A DNA stretch of 38,146 nucleotides, from assembly GCA_035527835.1 (NCBI GenBank), contig DATKZS010000098.1, positions 1-38,146 of the forward strand. The letters are read 5' to 3'. The DNA is from DATKZS01 sp035527835 [NCBI: bacterium] (lineage in GTDB: Bacteria; RBG-13-61-14). The notes beneath the pieces are model-generated. The model was not told the origin of the DNA, made no database searches, and worked only from the letters and a program-made list of their open reading frames with translations. Positions 8,584-16,786 of the stretch are shown here, piece after piece; the first letter of the stretch is position 1; each line of letters begins with the position of its first letter. A program made the translations under genes and the position numbers.

Positions 8584-10035
8584 GTGTTGAGCTCGAGTTC
8601 CAGGCGGGGGCGCGGTATTTTTCCCAACCTCTTGTGGCTGGGCGCGCTGGTCGCGGTCGTGCTGGCCACTTTGGTGGTCTGGAAGCAGGGCGGCGACTGG
8701 TTCGCTCCTTCCCGCGAGACCTACGTGGTCAAGGTCTTCCGCGATGCCTCGCCGGCGGTGGTGAACATCTCGGCGGAACCGCAGCCGGGCCCGTCCGGAT
8801 TCAGCCTGTTCGGGGAGGGCGGCGGCTCGCTGGCCGAGCGGTTTTTCCGGCAGTTTTACGGGGCGCAGGCGGAGCAGAACAAGAACAACCTTGGCAGCGG
8901 GATCATCGTGGACCCGCGCGGCTATATCTTGACCAACGAGCACGTCATCTCCAATGCGGCGTGGATCGAAGTGACGCTGGCGGACGGGCACACGGCCTCC
9001 GGCGAGGTCTGGGCCACGGAGCCGTCGCTCGACCTCGCGGTGATCAAGATCGAGACGGACCAGGCGCTGCCGTATTTGCAGATGGGGCGCTCCGACGACC
9101 TGATGATCGGCGAGCCGGTGGTGGTGATCGGGAACCCGCTGGGCCTGGGCCACACTTGTTCGACCGGGATCTTGAGCTCACTGCACCGGTCGGTGCAGGC
9201 GCAGGGGAACCGCATTTACCGCGACCTTGTCCAAATTGACGCGGCGGTGAACCCGGGCAACAGCGGCGGCCCGGTGTTGAACATCCGGGGCGAGCTGATC
9301 GGGATCACGAGCGCGCTGCCCATGGACACGCAGGCCCAGGGCATCGGTTTCGCGATCCCGATAGACCGGGCGCGGGCGGTGGTGGAGGACCTGATCAAGT
9401 ACCGCTACGTTCCCACCGGATGGCTGGGTCTTTCAGTGGAGGACATGGGGGAGGCCGCGCTGGAATATGGACTTTCCGGCGGAAAAGGGGTATTTATCTC
9501 GCGGGTCGAGGACAAATCTCCGGCGGCCCAGCATTTCAAGGCGGGGGACATGATCGCGGCCTGGGACGGGACCTCGGTCAATGAGCTCGCCGATTTCGTG
9601 AGGCTGGTCCGGGCGCTCAAGCCGGGACAGAAAGTGGTCCTGACCCGGACCCGGGACGGGAAGTCCAAGGACGTGGAGATTACGAGCGCGGCCTTTCCCG
9701 AGGAATTGGCGGACGACTGGGCGTGGTTCCACCTGGGGATCCGGGTGGGGGAGGGCCAGGTACAGGCCCTGACGCGCGACGGCCGGATCGTGGTGAGGAC
9801 CGGGGTGTTCATCGAGGGCATCGCGGGCAACTCTCCGGCGCAGGCCGGGGGCCTCACGGTGGGCGACCTGATCCTCAAGCTGAACCGGGAGGAGGTTGGC
9901 GGCCGTGACGATTTCCGGCGGGCGGTGGCCCAGGTGCGGGCTCGTGAGAACGCGTTCATGATCTTTCAGCGGAGCGGGTATCCGCTGCCGTTATGGGTGA
10001 CGATCCCGTTCAGGATGAGCGGGGAGAGGTGGTAG
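8584..10035 (+). CDS. HtrA/DegP-type serine protease with two PDZ domains
   Basis: This is an envelope quality-control protease, anchored by an N-terminal membrane helix (residues 15-33) with the catalytic part outside the cytoplasm. The trypsin-like triad is visible: His120 (TNEHV), Asp150 (SLDLAVI) and Ser227 (NPGNSGGP). Two PDZ domains follow at about 270-370 and 385-475. The 483-residue length fits the DegP/DegQ group, although an uncleaved anchor makes it DegS-like at the N-terminus. The start is uncertain: GTG at 8584 lies only 3 nt after GGGAG, and TTG at 8587 has better spacing. The ABC transporter ATPase begins 1 nt after its stop, so protease and transporter are probably co-transcribed. 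That hints at a role in handling exported or misfolded envelope proteins. Confidence 0.93.
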   Translation: MLSSSSRRGRGIFPNLLWLGALVAVVLATLVVWKQGGDWFAPSRETYVVKVFRDASPAVVNISAEPQPGPSGFSLFGEGGGSLAERFFRQFYGAQAEQNKNNLGSGIIVDPRGYILTNEHVISNAAWIEVTLADGHTASGEVWATEPSLDLAVIKIETDQALPYLQMGRSDDLMIGEPVVVIGNPLGLGHTCSTGILSSLHRSVQAQGNRIYRDLVQIDAAVNPGNSGGPVLNIRGELIGITSALPMDTQAQGIGFAIPIDRARAVVEDLIKYRYVPTGWLGLSVEDMGEAALEYGLSGGKGVFISRVEDKSPAAQHFKAGDMIAAWDGTSVNELADFVRLVRALKPGQKVVLTRTRDGKSKDVEITSAAFPEELADDWAWFHLGIRVGEGQVQALTRDGRIVVRTGVFIEGIAGNSPAQAGGLTVGDLILKLNREEVGGRDDFRRAVAQVRARENAFMIFQRSGYPLPLWVTIPFRMSGERW

Positions 10036-10036
10036 G

Positions 10037-10798
10037 ATGATCGAGGTCGAGCATCTGTGGAAGATTTACGGGGACTTCGTGGCGGTGAAGGACATTTCCT
10101 TCCAGGTGAAGCAGGGCGAGATCACGGGCTTTTTAGGGCCGAACGGCGCGGGCAAGACCACCACCATGCGGGTTCTGACCGGTTTCATGCCGGCGAGCCG
10201 GGGCAAGGTCAAGGTCGCGGGGTTCGACCTGACCAAGGACTCGATGGCGGTGCGGCGCTCGATCGGCTACCTCCCGGAACAGCCGCCCCTGTACCTGGAC
10301 ATGAACGTGGAGGAGTACCTCATCTTCGTGGCTCGGATCAAGGGCCTGGACAAGAAGAAGGCCCGGGAATCGGCGGAGAGGGTGATCGAGACCTGCGGCT
10401 TGACCGAGATGAGGCGCCGGCTGATCGGGAAGCTGTCGAGGGGCTACCGGCAGCGCACCGGCCTGGCGCAGGCCCTGATTCACGACCCGCCGGTGCTGAT
10501 CCTGGACGAGCCCACCGTGGGTCTCGACCCGCGGCAGATCTCGGAGATCCGGAACCTGATCCACAACTTGGCGGGAGGGCATACGGTGATCCTCTCAACC
10601 CACGTTCTTTCCGAGGTCACGCTGATCTGCCAGCGGGTGATCATCATCAACCGGGGCGAGATCCGGGCGGACGACAGCCTGGAGAACCTGACGCGGGATG
10701 GCGACCTGGAGCGGCAGTTCCTGCGGATCATCGGGGACGCGGAAAGGGAACACGCGGAGGAGCCGGGGCACGGCGCCGCGGGGGAGGCCCGGCCATGA
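10037..10798 (+). CDS. ABC transporter ATP-binding protein (GldA-like)
   Basis: The 253-residue cytoplasmic ATPase powers an ABC-2 type transporter. Visible motifs are Walker A GPNGAGKT (34-41), Q-loop Gln82, signature LSRGYRQR (133-140), Walker B VLILDE (153-158) and H-loop His189. After the nucleotide-binding domain a Glu/His-rich tail (HAEEPGHGAAGEARP) departs from the family core. GGGGAGAGG precedes the ATG. Its stop overlaps the permease start as ATGA, indicating translational coupling. Together with the permease, a GldG-like protein and a DUF4340 protein it forms the cluster known as gldA-gldF-gldG in gliding Bacteroidota. That cluster also occurs in many non-gliding bacteria, where its cargo is unknown. 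Confidence 0.95.
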   Translation: MIEVEHLWKIYGDFVAVKDISFQVKQGEITGFLGPNGAGKTTTMRVLTGFMPASRGKVKVAGFDLTKDSMAVRRSIGYLPEQPPLYLDMNVEEYLIFVARIKGLDKKKARESAERVIETCGLTEMRRRLIGKLSRGYRQRTGLAQALIHDPPVLILDEPTVGLDPRQISEIRNLIHNLAGGHTVILSTHVLSEVTLICQRVIIINRGEIRADDSLENLTRDGDLERQFLRIIGDAEREHAEEPGHGAAGEARP

Positions 10799-11598
10799 GC
10801 GCGACCTGGGTGCTGTACATGAAGGAGATCAAGTCGCTGTTCAGCTCGTGGATCGCCTACGTGATCTTCATCGCGTTCACGCTGCTCGCCGGCCTGTCCT
10901 TCAACATCACGGTGCAGATATTCGAGATCATGACTAAATACGCCGACTCGCCGGAGCAGGGCGCGGCGCGCGCGAGCATGAACGTCATTGACGACCTGGT
11001 GAGCCCGCTGTACCAGATGATCTTCATGCTGCTCTTCATCATGGTCCCGGCGATCACGATGCGGCTGTTCGCGGAGGAGAAGAAGCAGCGGACGGAGGAG
11101 CTCTTGCTGACCTCGCCGGTGCGGATGAGCGAGATCCTGCTGGCCAAGTATCTGGCGGCGGCATCCCTGATCACGCTGCTCCTGCTTCCGGCGGCGATCT
11201 TCCCCGCCATCGTCTACCATTACACCAGCGGGGTCCCGGACTGGGGGCCGATGGTCTCCGGCTACCTCGGACTCCTGTTGCTCGGCTATTGCCTCGCCGC
11301 CATCGGCGTGTTCGCGTCCAGCCTCACCGAGAACCAGATCGTGGCCTTCGTGTTCGCCGCGGCCCTGGAGATGATCTTTTTCATCATGGCCCAGGCCACC
11401 ATCATGTTCGACGTGGTCAAGATCGGAGGGATCAGCATCAACATGGGCGCCTTCCTGCGGGCCTTCAGCCTGAGCGACCACTTCGCCCCCCTGCTCACCG
11501 GCATCATCAAGTTCTCGGACCTTTTGTATTTCGCGTCCTTCATCGTCTTCTGGCTGTGGGCGACCCGGCAATCGCTGGAGTCGGAGCGGTGGGGATAG
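10795..11598 (+). CDS. ABC-2 type transporter permease (GldF-like)
   Basis: The 267-residue inner-membrane protein begins MSATWVLYMKEIKSLFSSWIA. The start at 10795 overlaps the ATPase stop as ATGA. A longer open frame to the left (from 10057) is only the shadow of the ATPase gene. A first membrane helix (about 19-38) is followed by an extracellular segment and a cluster of about five further helices to the C-terminus. The cytoplasmic loop AEEKKQRTEELLLTSPVR is characteristic of GldF/NosY-like permeases. The next gene of the cluster is separated by a 174-nt spacer filled by a palindromic repeat, unlike the overlapping junctions elsewhere in the operon. Confidence 0.93.
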   Translation: MSATWVLYMKEIKSLFSSWIAYVIFIAFTLLAGLSFNITVQIFEIMTKYADSPEQGAARASMNVIDDLVSPLYQMIFMLLFIMVPAITMRLFAEEKKQRTEELLLTSPVRMSEILLAKYLAAASLITLLLLPAAIFPAIVYHYTSGVPDWGPMVSGYLGLLLLGYCLAAIGVFASSLTENQIVAFVFAAALEMIFFIMAQATIMFDVVKIGGISINMGAFLRAFSLSDHFAPLLTGIIKFSDLLYFASFIVFWLWATRQSLESERWG

Positions 11599-11617
11599 GA
11601 AGGTTACGTGTTTTTCC

Positions 11618-11727
11618 GAAGCGCAAAGCCGCAAAGAACGCCAAGAACGCGGACCAGAAAACCATCCGGCCCGGGGTTCGGGAATTCATTCTCTTCCTCC
11701 TTTGCGTTCTCCGCGCCTTTGCGCTTC
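11618..11727. repeat. Palindromic repeat, CGCAAAGAACGCCAAGA type, inside the transporter operon
   Basis: The left arm (11618-11653) consists of units such as GCGCAAAG, GCAAAGAAC and GCCAAGAAC. The right arm (about 11696-11727) is the imperfect inverse; the outer 11 nt, GAAGCGCAAAG and CTTTGCGCTTC (11717-11727), pair perfectly. It occupies most of the gap between the permease and the GldG-like gene, so it could act as an attenuator, a processing hairpin or a recent insertion. Confidence 0.8.
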
Positions 11728-11772
11728 AATCAAGACTTTAATAGCGTCATCCGGGTTTGACGAGGTAATGGG

Positions 11773-13377
11773 ATGAAGAAATTTTCGCAGATCGCCGGAT
11801 TGGCCGGAGTGGTGTTGCTGATCCTGGGCGGCGTGGTCGCTCTGGTGCAGCAGCGGGTGAGCGCGCTGGTGATGGGCCACCTGGCGCTGGGGGCGGCGCT
11901 GTTGGCGCTGGGCGCGCTCTCAAACCTCCCGGAGATCAAGGAAGCGCTGATGAAGCGGAGCGCGCGCATGGGGCCGCAGGTCTTCATCCAGACCTTGCTG
12001 ATCCTCGTCATTCTGGTCTTCGTCAACTGGATCGCGCTCCGGCACGACGTGACCAGGGACATGACGCGGGCGGGTCTCTTCACCTTCGGCCCCGTCACCG
12101 AGGACGTGGTGTCCCATCTTCCCGGCGACGTCGAGGTCCTGGCGTTTTTTCCGGGCGGCGGCCCGGGCGAGGCCCGGCAGCGGCTTCTGCTTTACGCCTC
12201 GAGTTTTCCCCGGGTCAAGCTCCGGTTCATTGATCCGGACAAGCATGAGGAGATCGCCCGGGCGGAGGCCGTGCCCCCGGAAGTGGGGGCGCTGTTAAAA
12301 TACGGCCCCAACCGCGTGTGGATCAACAAGTTCGAGGAGGAAGACATAACCAACGGCTTCATCAAGGTGATCCGGGAGACCAAGCCCAAGGTATGGTTCA
12401 CCACGGGACACATGGAGCCGGGCCTCGACAGCACTGACATCAACGGCCTGTCCTATCTCGACCAGATGCTCAAGCAGCAGGGCTACGAGCCCAGGCAGGT
12501 TGACCTGCAGACCGTGGACAACATCCCCGCCGACGTGTCCATGGTCGCGATCATCGGGCCGGTCACGGCCTTCAATGACGACGAGATCAAGAAGCTTGAC
12601 TACTACATGGCGCAGGGCGGCAACGCCATCATCCTCCTGGACCCGGTCCTGGAGGAAGCGACCATGACCGGGATCGAGAAGTTCATCGAGCCTTACGGCA
12701 TCCACGCCGATTATGACGTGGTGTTCGACCCCAAGAACCACCTGTCGCGCGACCAGCTCGGGCTTTACATCGTGGTCAGCCAATTTCCCTCCCACCCCAT
12801 CAGCGAGGGGCTCAGCGAACCGCGCGCGGTCTTCTACCTGGCGCGGCCGCTGGGCCCCAATAATTTCGTCGCGCCCAACCTGCAGCTCAACCAGCTGGCG
12901 CGGACCTCCAGCGACAGCTACGCCAAGCCCATCAGCCCCTCCATGCTCGGCAACGCTCCAACCAAGGAAGAGGGCCAGCGCCGGCTCCGGGAGTTCATGG
13001 AAAGCCCGCCGGGCCCGGACAGCGTCAAAGGAGGCTTCGCGCTGGCCTACGCCATTACCAAGGAATATCAGGCGGAGCGATGGAAGGAGAAGGCGGGCGC
13101 GGACCGGTCGCGGCAGATGCGGCTGGTGGTCATGGGCGCGAGCTCGGTCTGCCGCAACCTCTATATCTCCATGCCCTATAACTACGAGCTGTGCATGAAT
13201 GCCTTCAACTGGCTGGCGGGCGAATCGGACCTCAAATACATCCGGTCCCCGCGGCGGGGCGGGTCCCGCATCTTCCTGGAGCAATCGCAAAAAGATAAAA
13301 TACTCTACGCCACGGTCATGATCCTGCCCGAGGCCTTCATGATCATCGGACTGGCGGTATGGTGGAGGAGGCGATGA
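11773..13377 (+). CDS. GldG-like ABC transporter auxiliary protein
   Basis: The 534-residue membrane protein has three hydrophobic N-terminal helices (about 9-31, 36-54 and 71-89). A large extracytoplasmic domain follows, and one C-terminal helix (ILPEAFMIIGLAVWW) ends in Arg-Arg-Arg. The soluble part contains GHMEPGLDSTDINGLSYLDQ and IIGPVTAFNDDEIKKLDYYM, typical of the GldG / ABC_transp_aux family. Its fold resembles a GATase-like sugar- or ligand-binding module with no known catalysis. It pairs with the upstream ATPase and permease. Its stop overlaps the DUF4340 start as ATGA (13374-13377). The start at ATG 11773 has only a weak GAGG-like ribosome binding site about 7 nt upstream, after the palindromic repeat. 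Confidence 0.9.
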   Translation: MKKFSQIAGLAGVVLLILGGVVALVQQRVSALVMGHLALGAALLALGALSNLPEIKEALMKRSARMGPQVFIQTLLILVILVFVNWIALRHDVTRDMTRAGLFTFGPVTEDVVSHLPGDVEVLAFFPGGGPGEARQRLLLYASSFPRVKLRFIDPDKHEEIARAEAVPPEVGALLKYGPNRVWINKFEEEDITNGFIKVIRETKPKVWFTTGHMEPGLDSTDINGLSYLDQMLKQQGYEPRQVDLQTVDNIPADVSMVAIIGPVTAFNDDEIKKLDYYMAQGGNAIILLDPVLEEATMTGIEKFIEPYGIHADYDVVFDPKNHLSRDQLGLYIVVSQFPSHPISEGLSEPRAVFYLARPLGPNNFVAPNLQLNQLARTSSDSYAKPISPSMLGNAPTKEEGQRRLREFMESPPGPDSVKGGFALAYAITKEYQAERWKEKAGADRSRQMRLVVMGASSVCRNLYISMPYNYELCMNAFNWLAGESDLKYIRSPRRGGSRIFLEQSQKDKILYATVMILPEAFMIIGLAVWWRRR

Positions 13378-14837
13378 AGAAGACGCTGGCGCTCACTCTG
13401 GGACTCATGGTGCTGGCCGCGGGCCTGGCAATCTATATTTTCGTCGTCGAGAAAAAGCCCGCTCCGGCGGCTCCCCCCGGGGAATGGCAGCCGACCCTGG
13501 TCCTGGAGCAAGGCAACACGGTTGACCAGGTGACCCTGGTCCGGCCCTCCGACAAGATCGTGTTCCATGTCGTCCCCGGCACCAACCTGTGGAAGATCAC
13601 CGCGCCGGTGCAGGCCCTGGCGCATCCGATCTACGTGGATATGATGATCCGCGATATTGTCCAGATGCAGCGGGAAAAGCTCATTGATCTGGACCCCGTG
13701 GACCTGGCCAAATACCAGTTGGACAAGCCGCAGGGGGAAATCATCGCCCATTACACCAACGGGCGGCCGGACACGCGGGTCTTGATCGGAAAGCTCAACT
13801 ACAACCAGGACCACCTCTTCGCCAAGCTGGCCGGCCAGCCGACGGTGTTCCTGATCAAGCCCGACGTGGCCCAGTACCTGGAGGCGCCCCTGGACGAGTT
13901 CCGGTCCAAGGCCCTCTTCCTGAGCCTGGCCAACAACGTGCTCAGCGTCGAGATCAAGATCGAGGACCCAGCTCTCAAGCAAATGTTCCCTTACTCCATC
14001 GAACCCAAGCTGGTGGTGCAAAAGCAGCCGGGCGCGAGGCCGCAATGGGTCATCGTCAGCCCGATCCACGAGAACGCCGAGTTCGGCAAGGTCAAGGAGT
14101 TCTTCAACAAGCTGACCCGAGTTCAGGCGGCCAAGGTTTTCGACGCCTCCGGAGAGGGTCTGGCCCGGTACGGGTTGGACCAGCCCTCGGCCCGGATCGT
14201 TTTCACGCTGCTCGACGGGGACAAGGAAGAAATTGATTTCGGCGCCCACGACGCCGAAACCGGGGCCGTCTATGCCCGCAACACCTTGTTGACTCAGGTC
14301 GTTCCCATCAGCGGCCAACTCTTCAGCTACCTCATGAACAACAATTTTCGGGGCGATAAAATTCTCGCCGACATCAAGGTCGTGAACGTCTCTTCCCTGT
14401 CCCTCGAATTCCCCGGGACCCCGGAAAAAAACCTGACCATCAACAAGGAAAAAGCCATGGTGTTTTACTTTGCCGGCGACCCGGAAAGCAAGGCAACGGG
14501 GCAGCAGCTTTCCTTTATCTTTGCTCCCTTCATGGCCAATGACGTCTTCTTCATCAATCAGGTCGAGCCGTTGCCCGTGCAAAAGTACGGCCTTGAGCCC
14601 GGCAACCTCAAAATCAAGGTCTATGACGGAGAGAACCTCGCCCTGGACGTGGTCCTGGGTGATACCGTCACCCAAAACGGAACCACCGGAACTTATGTCA
14701 AGGACAACCTCCGCAAATGCATTGTATTCTCTCCCGCCAATCTTTATGATAAAATGCCTCTCAGCAAGGAGTCTCTGAAAGCCACTCCCGAGGACCTGGA
14801 GAAAATCGAGAAGAGGAGGTTGAGAAGAAATAAATGA
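13374..14837 (+). CDS. DUF4340 domain-containing membrane-anchored protein
   Basis: The 487-residue protein starts at MKKTLALTL. An upstream in-frame ATG at 13359 lies inside the GldG-like gene, while GGAGGAG at 13364-13370 serves ATG 13374. A single N-terminal helix (residues 3-22) anchors a large extracytoplasmic region with repeated lobes. In them, segments such as WKITAPVQALAHP, LDPVDLAKYQLDKP and LARYGLDQP recur. Such internal repeats are typical of DUF4340 proteins, which accompany GldG-type transporters. The function is unknown; co-location suggests a periplasmic part of the ABC system. Its stop overlaps the next start (ATGA at 14834-14837). Confidence 0.88.
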   Translation: MKKTLALTLGLMVLAAGLAIYIFVVEKKPAPAAPPGEWQPTLVLEQGNTVDQVTLVRPSDKIVFHVVPGTNLWKITAPVQALAHPIYVDMMIRDIVQMQREKLIDLDPVDLAKYQLDKPQGEIIAHYTNGRPDTRVLIGKLNYNQDHLFAKLAGQPTVFLIKPDVAQYLEAPLDEFRSKALFLSLANNVLSVEIKIEDPALKQMFPYSIEPKLVVQKQPGARPQWVIVSPIHENAEFGKVKEFFNKLTRVQAAKVFDASGEGLARYGLDQPSARIVFTLLDGDKEEIDFGAHDAETGAVYARNTLLTQVVPISGQLFSYLMNNNFRGDKILADIKVVNVSSLSLEFPGTPEKNLTINKEKAMVFYFAGDPESKATGQQLSFIFAPFMANDVFFINQVEPLPVQKYGLEPGNLKIKVYDGENLALDVVLGDTVTQNGTTGTYVKDNLRKCIVFSPANLYDKMPLSKESLKATPEDLEKIEKRRLRRNK

Positions 14838-15082
14838 ACAAGAGCGAGGCCCTCTTTGACCGCAGGGTTCAGGAGATGAACTTCCGGGAAGGGACCATCA
14901 GCGAGGCCGACTACGCCAAATTCCTGAAGTCGCTTCCCGACCGGGAGGCCAATGCCGTGGAGGTTTCGATCCTGGACCTGGCGCCGCAGTCCTATCTCCG
15001 GTCAGCCCTGGGCGTCACCAAACAGCAGGCCGCGGAGGGCCAGGCGGGAGCCAAGCCCGAAACGCGCAAGGGCCAGAAATAA
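14834..15082 (+). CDS. Small hydrophilic protein, last coupled gene of the transporter operon
   Basis: The 82-residue product has no membrane segment and no signal peptide. A helical, charged N-terminal half (MNKSEALFDRRVQEMNFREG) leads into SEADYAKFLKSLPDREANAVEV and a Gln/Ala/Gly-rich tail that may be disordered. The start overlaps the DUF4340 stop as ATGA with AGGAGG upstream, so it is translationally coupled and very probably real. I do not recognise a family. Its cytoplasmic character contrasts with the extracytoplasmic DUF4340 partner, so it may act on the cytoplasmic face, for example as a regulator. Confidence 0.78.
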   Translation: MNKSEALFDRRVQEMNFREGTISEADYAKFLKSLPDREANAVEVSILDLAPQSYLRSALGVTKQQAAEGQAGAKPETRKGQK

Positions 15083-15112
15083 TCGGGGCCGGAAATAATT
15101 CCAGGTGGACGC

Positions 15113-15286
15113 GTGGGCCAGGACGAAAAACACGATGCTGATGGGCACGGCCCGGCGGCCGGCGGCGGCCCCGGCGCTGATGAAAGCCCCGCCGTCAGCC
15201 GGATAATCTTCTGGCTGTTGCTGCTCTATAGCCTGGGCCTCGCCCTCATGGTGCTGGAAGACGTGCTGTTTCACACCTACGTATGA
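15113..15286 (+). CDS. 57-residue single-helix membrane protein (GTG start)
   Basis: This small gene begins with GTG at 15113, preceded by AGGTGG at 15103-15108. The N-terminal half is polar and Gly/Asp/His-rich (MGQDEKHDADGHGPAAGGG). The C-terminal half is one hydrophobic helix (IIFWLLLLYSLGLALMVLED) ending VLFHTYV before TGA. It follows the 82-residue gene by 30 nt in the same direction and may be the final gene of the transporter operon. Support is a ribosome binding site, a sensible membrane-protein composition and operon position. No family is recognised. Confidence 0.6.
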   Translation: MGQDEKHDADGHGPAAGGGPGADESPAVSRIIFWLLLLYSLGLALMVLEDVLFHTYV

Positions 15287-15311
15287 CCGCCTCCCCCGGA
15301 GAGAGAACTAA

Positions 15312-15400
15312 GGAAACCACGGATGAACACGGATTCAGATTAGATGTTTCAGGGATTGCATCCATAAATCCGTGTTTATCAGTGTTCATCCGTGGTTTCC
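15312..15400. repeat. Palindromic intergenic repeat, CACGGATGAACA type
   Basis: GGAAACCACGGATGAACAC (15312-15330) is perfectly inverted at 15382-15400 (19 of 19 nt). A second layer, ACGGATT against AATCCGT (15368-15374), extends the stem inward. The centre (about 35 nt) is unrelated. It lies between two rightward genes and could terminate the transporter operon before argJ. Confidence 0.88.
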
Positions 15401-15466
15401 AATAATAGGTGATAGGAAATTTATGCATCTCAGATGTTAGTAGTACAGGGTCAGGATGCAAAGATC

Positions 15467-16678
15467 ATGAACCCTCATAAAAAATTCGCGGTCGCCGGCT
15501 TCCGGGCCGGCGCGGTCATGGCCGGGGTCCGCTACCCGGGGCGTCTGGACCTGGGCTTGATCGCCGCGGACCGGCCCGTCGCGGCCGCCGGCATTTTCAC
15601 CACTAACCAGGTGAAAGCGCCCTCGGTGGTCCTCGATGCCAGGCGCCTTCGCTCCGGGCTCGCTCAAGCCGTGCTCGCCAACTCCGGCAATGCCAACACC
15701 TGCGTGGGCCGGCGGGGCATGGCCGATACGGTCTCGTGCACGGACGCGCTCGCCCGGGCCCTCTCCATCAAGCCCGGACTCGTCCTCATGAGCTCCACCG
15801 GCGTGATCGGCGAGCCCCTGCCCGCGGTCCGGATCAAGGCCGCACTACCGGGGCTGGTGAAACAACTCCGGCCCGACGGGCTCACCGATTTCGCCCGCGC
15901 CATCATGACCACCGACACCCGGATGAAGATCGCACAGCGGAGCGTCGCGCTCGGCCGCGGCCGCGTGAAAATCGCGGCGCTGGGCAAGGGCGCCGGCATG
16001 ATCATGCCCAGCCTCGCCACCATGCTCGTTTACATCATGACCGACGCCGCGATCGCGGCGCCGGCGCTGGGGCGGATGATCGCCGCCGCGGCCCGGGACT
16101 CGTTCAACGCGCTCACCGTGGACGGCGACACCTCGACCAGCGATTCCGTGATCATGATGGCGAGCGGAGAGTCCGGGGTGCGGGCGGAGGGTTCCGCCTC
16201 GGCCCGGCTCGGGTTCCAGGACGCCTTGAACGATCTCTGCCTCGAGCTCACCGTGGCCCTGGCCGCCGACGGAGAAGGCGCGACCAAGTGGTTCAAGATA
16301 TGCGTCACCGGCGCGAAGACCGGGGCCGAGGCCGACGCCGTGGCGCGGCGCGTGGCCAACTCGCCGCTGGTGAAGACCGCGTTCCACGCCGCCGACCCCA
16401 ACTGGGGCCGGGTGATGATGGCGGTGGGGAGCGCCGGGGTAAAGGTTGTTCCGGACCGCGTTGACGTGGATTTCGCGGACGGCAAGGGCCGCAAGGTATC
16501 GGTCGTGAAGAACGGCGCGCTCTCGCCGCTCTACTCCGAGGCCCGGGCGCGCAAGGTCCTGGCCGGGACCGGCTTTGGCGTCAACATCAATCTAAAAAGG
16601 GGAAAAGCAGGGCGCGTCATCTACACCTGCGACCTCTCCGCGGCCTACGTCAAGATCAACGCCGAGTACCGGACCTAG
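15467..16678 (+). CDS. argJ: Bifunctional glutamate N-acetyltransferase / N-acetylornithine transferase
   Basis: ArgJ transfers the acetyl group of N-acetylornithine to glutamate in arginine synthesis and may also use acetyl-CoA. From the ATG at 15467 the product is 403 residues. An upstream in-frame ATG at 15434 lies in AT-rich, repeat-flanked sequence, and GCAGCC-like family starts (FAVAGFRAGAVMAGVRYPG) fit the shorter form. The protein is made as one chain and cleaves itself at the Ala-Leu/Thr junction in NALTVDGDTSTSDS; Thr217 becomes the N-terminal nucleophile of the beta chain. The substrate motif GKGAGMIMPSLATML precedes it, and the C-terminus ends YVKINAEYRT as expected. No other arginine gene is adjacent. 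Confidence 0.96.
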   Translation: MNPHKKFAVAGFRAGAVMAGVRYPGRLDLGLIAADRPVAAAGIFTTNQVKAPSVVLDARRLRSGLAQAVLANSGNANTCVGRRGMADTVSCTDALARALSIKPGLVLMSSTGVIGEPLPAVRIKAALPGLVKQLRPDGLTDFARAIMTTDTRMKIAQRSVALGRGRVKIAALGKGAGMIMPSLATMLVYIMTDAAIAAPALGRMIAAAARDSFNALTVDGDTSTSDSVIMMASGESGVRAEGSASARLGFQDALNDLCLELTVALAADGEGATKWFKICVTGAKTGAEADAVARRVANSPLVKTAFHAADPNWGRVMMAVGSAGVKVVPDRVDVDFADGKGRKVSVVKNGALSPLYSEARARKVLAGTGFGVNINLKRGKAGRVIYTCDLSAAYVKINAEYRT

Positions 16679-16786
16679 TACTGGCCGCGGGCCGCTTGAC
16701 TTGATCCCCGGATTGAGTGGACAATAATGCGGGCGCGGGCCGGGGCGCAAGGCCCGCGCAACATGGACCGGCAAGGAAGGAATGAA

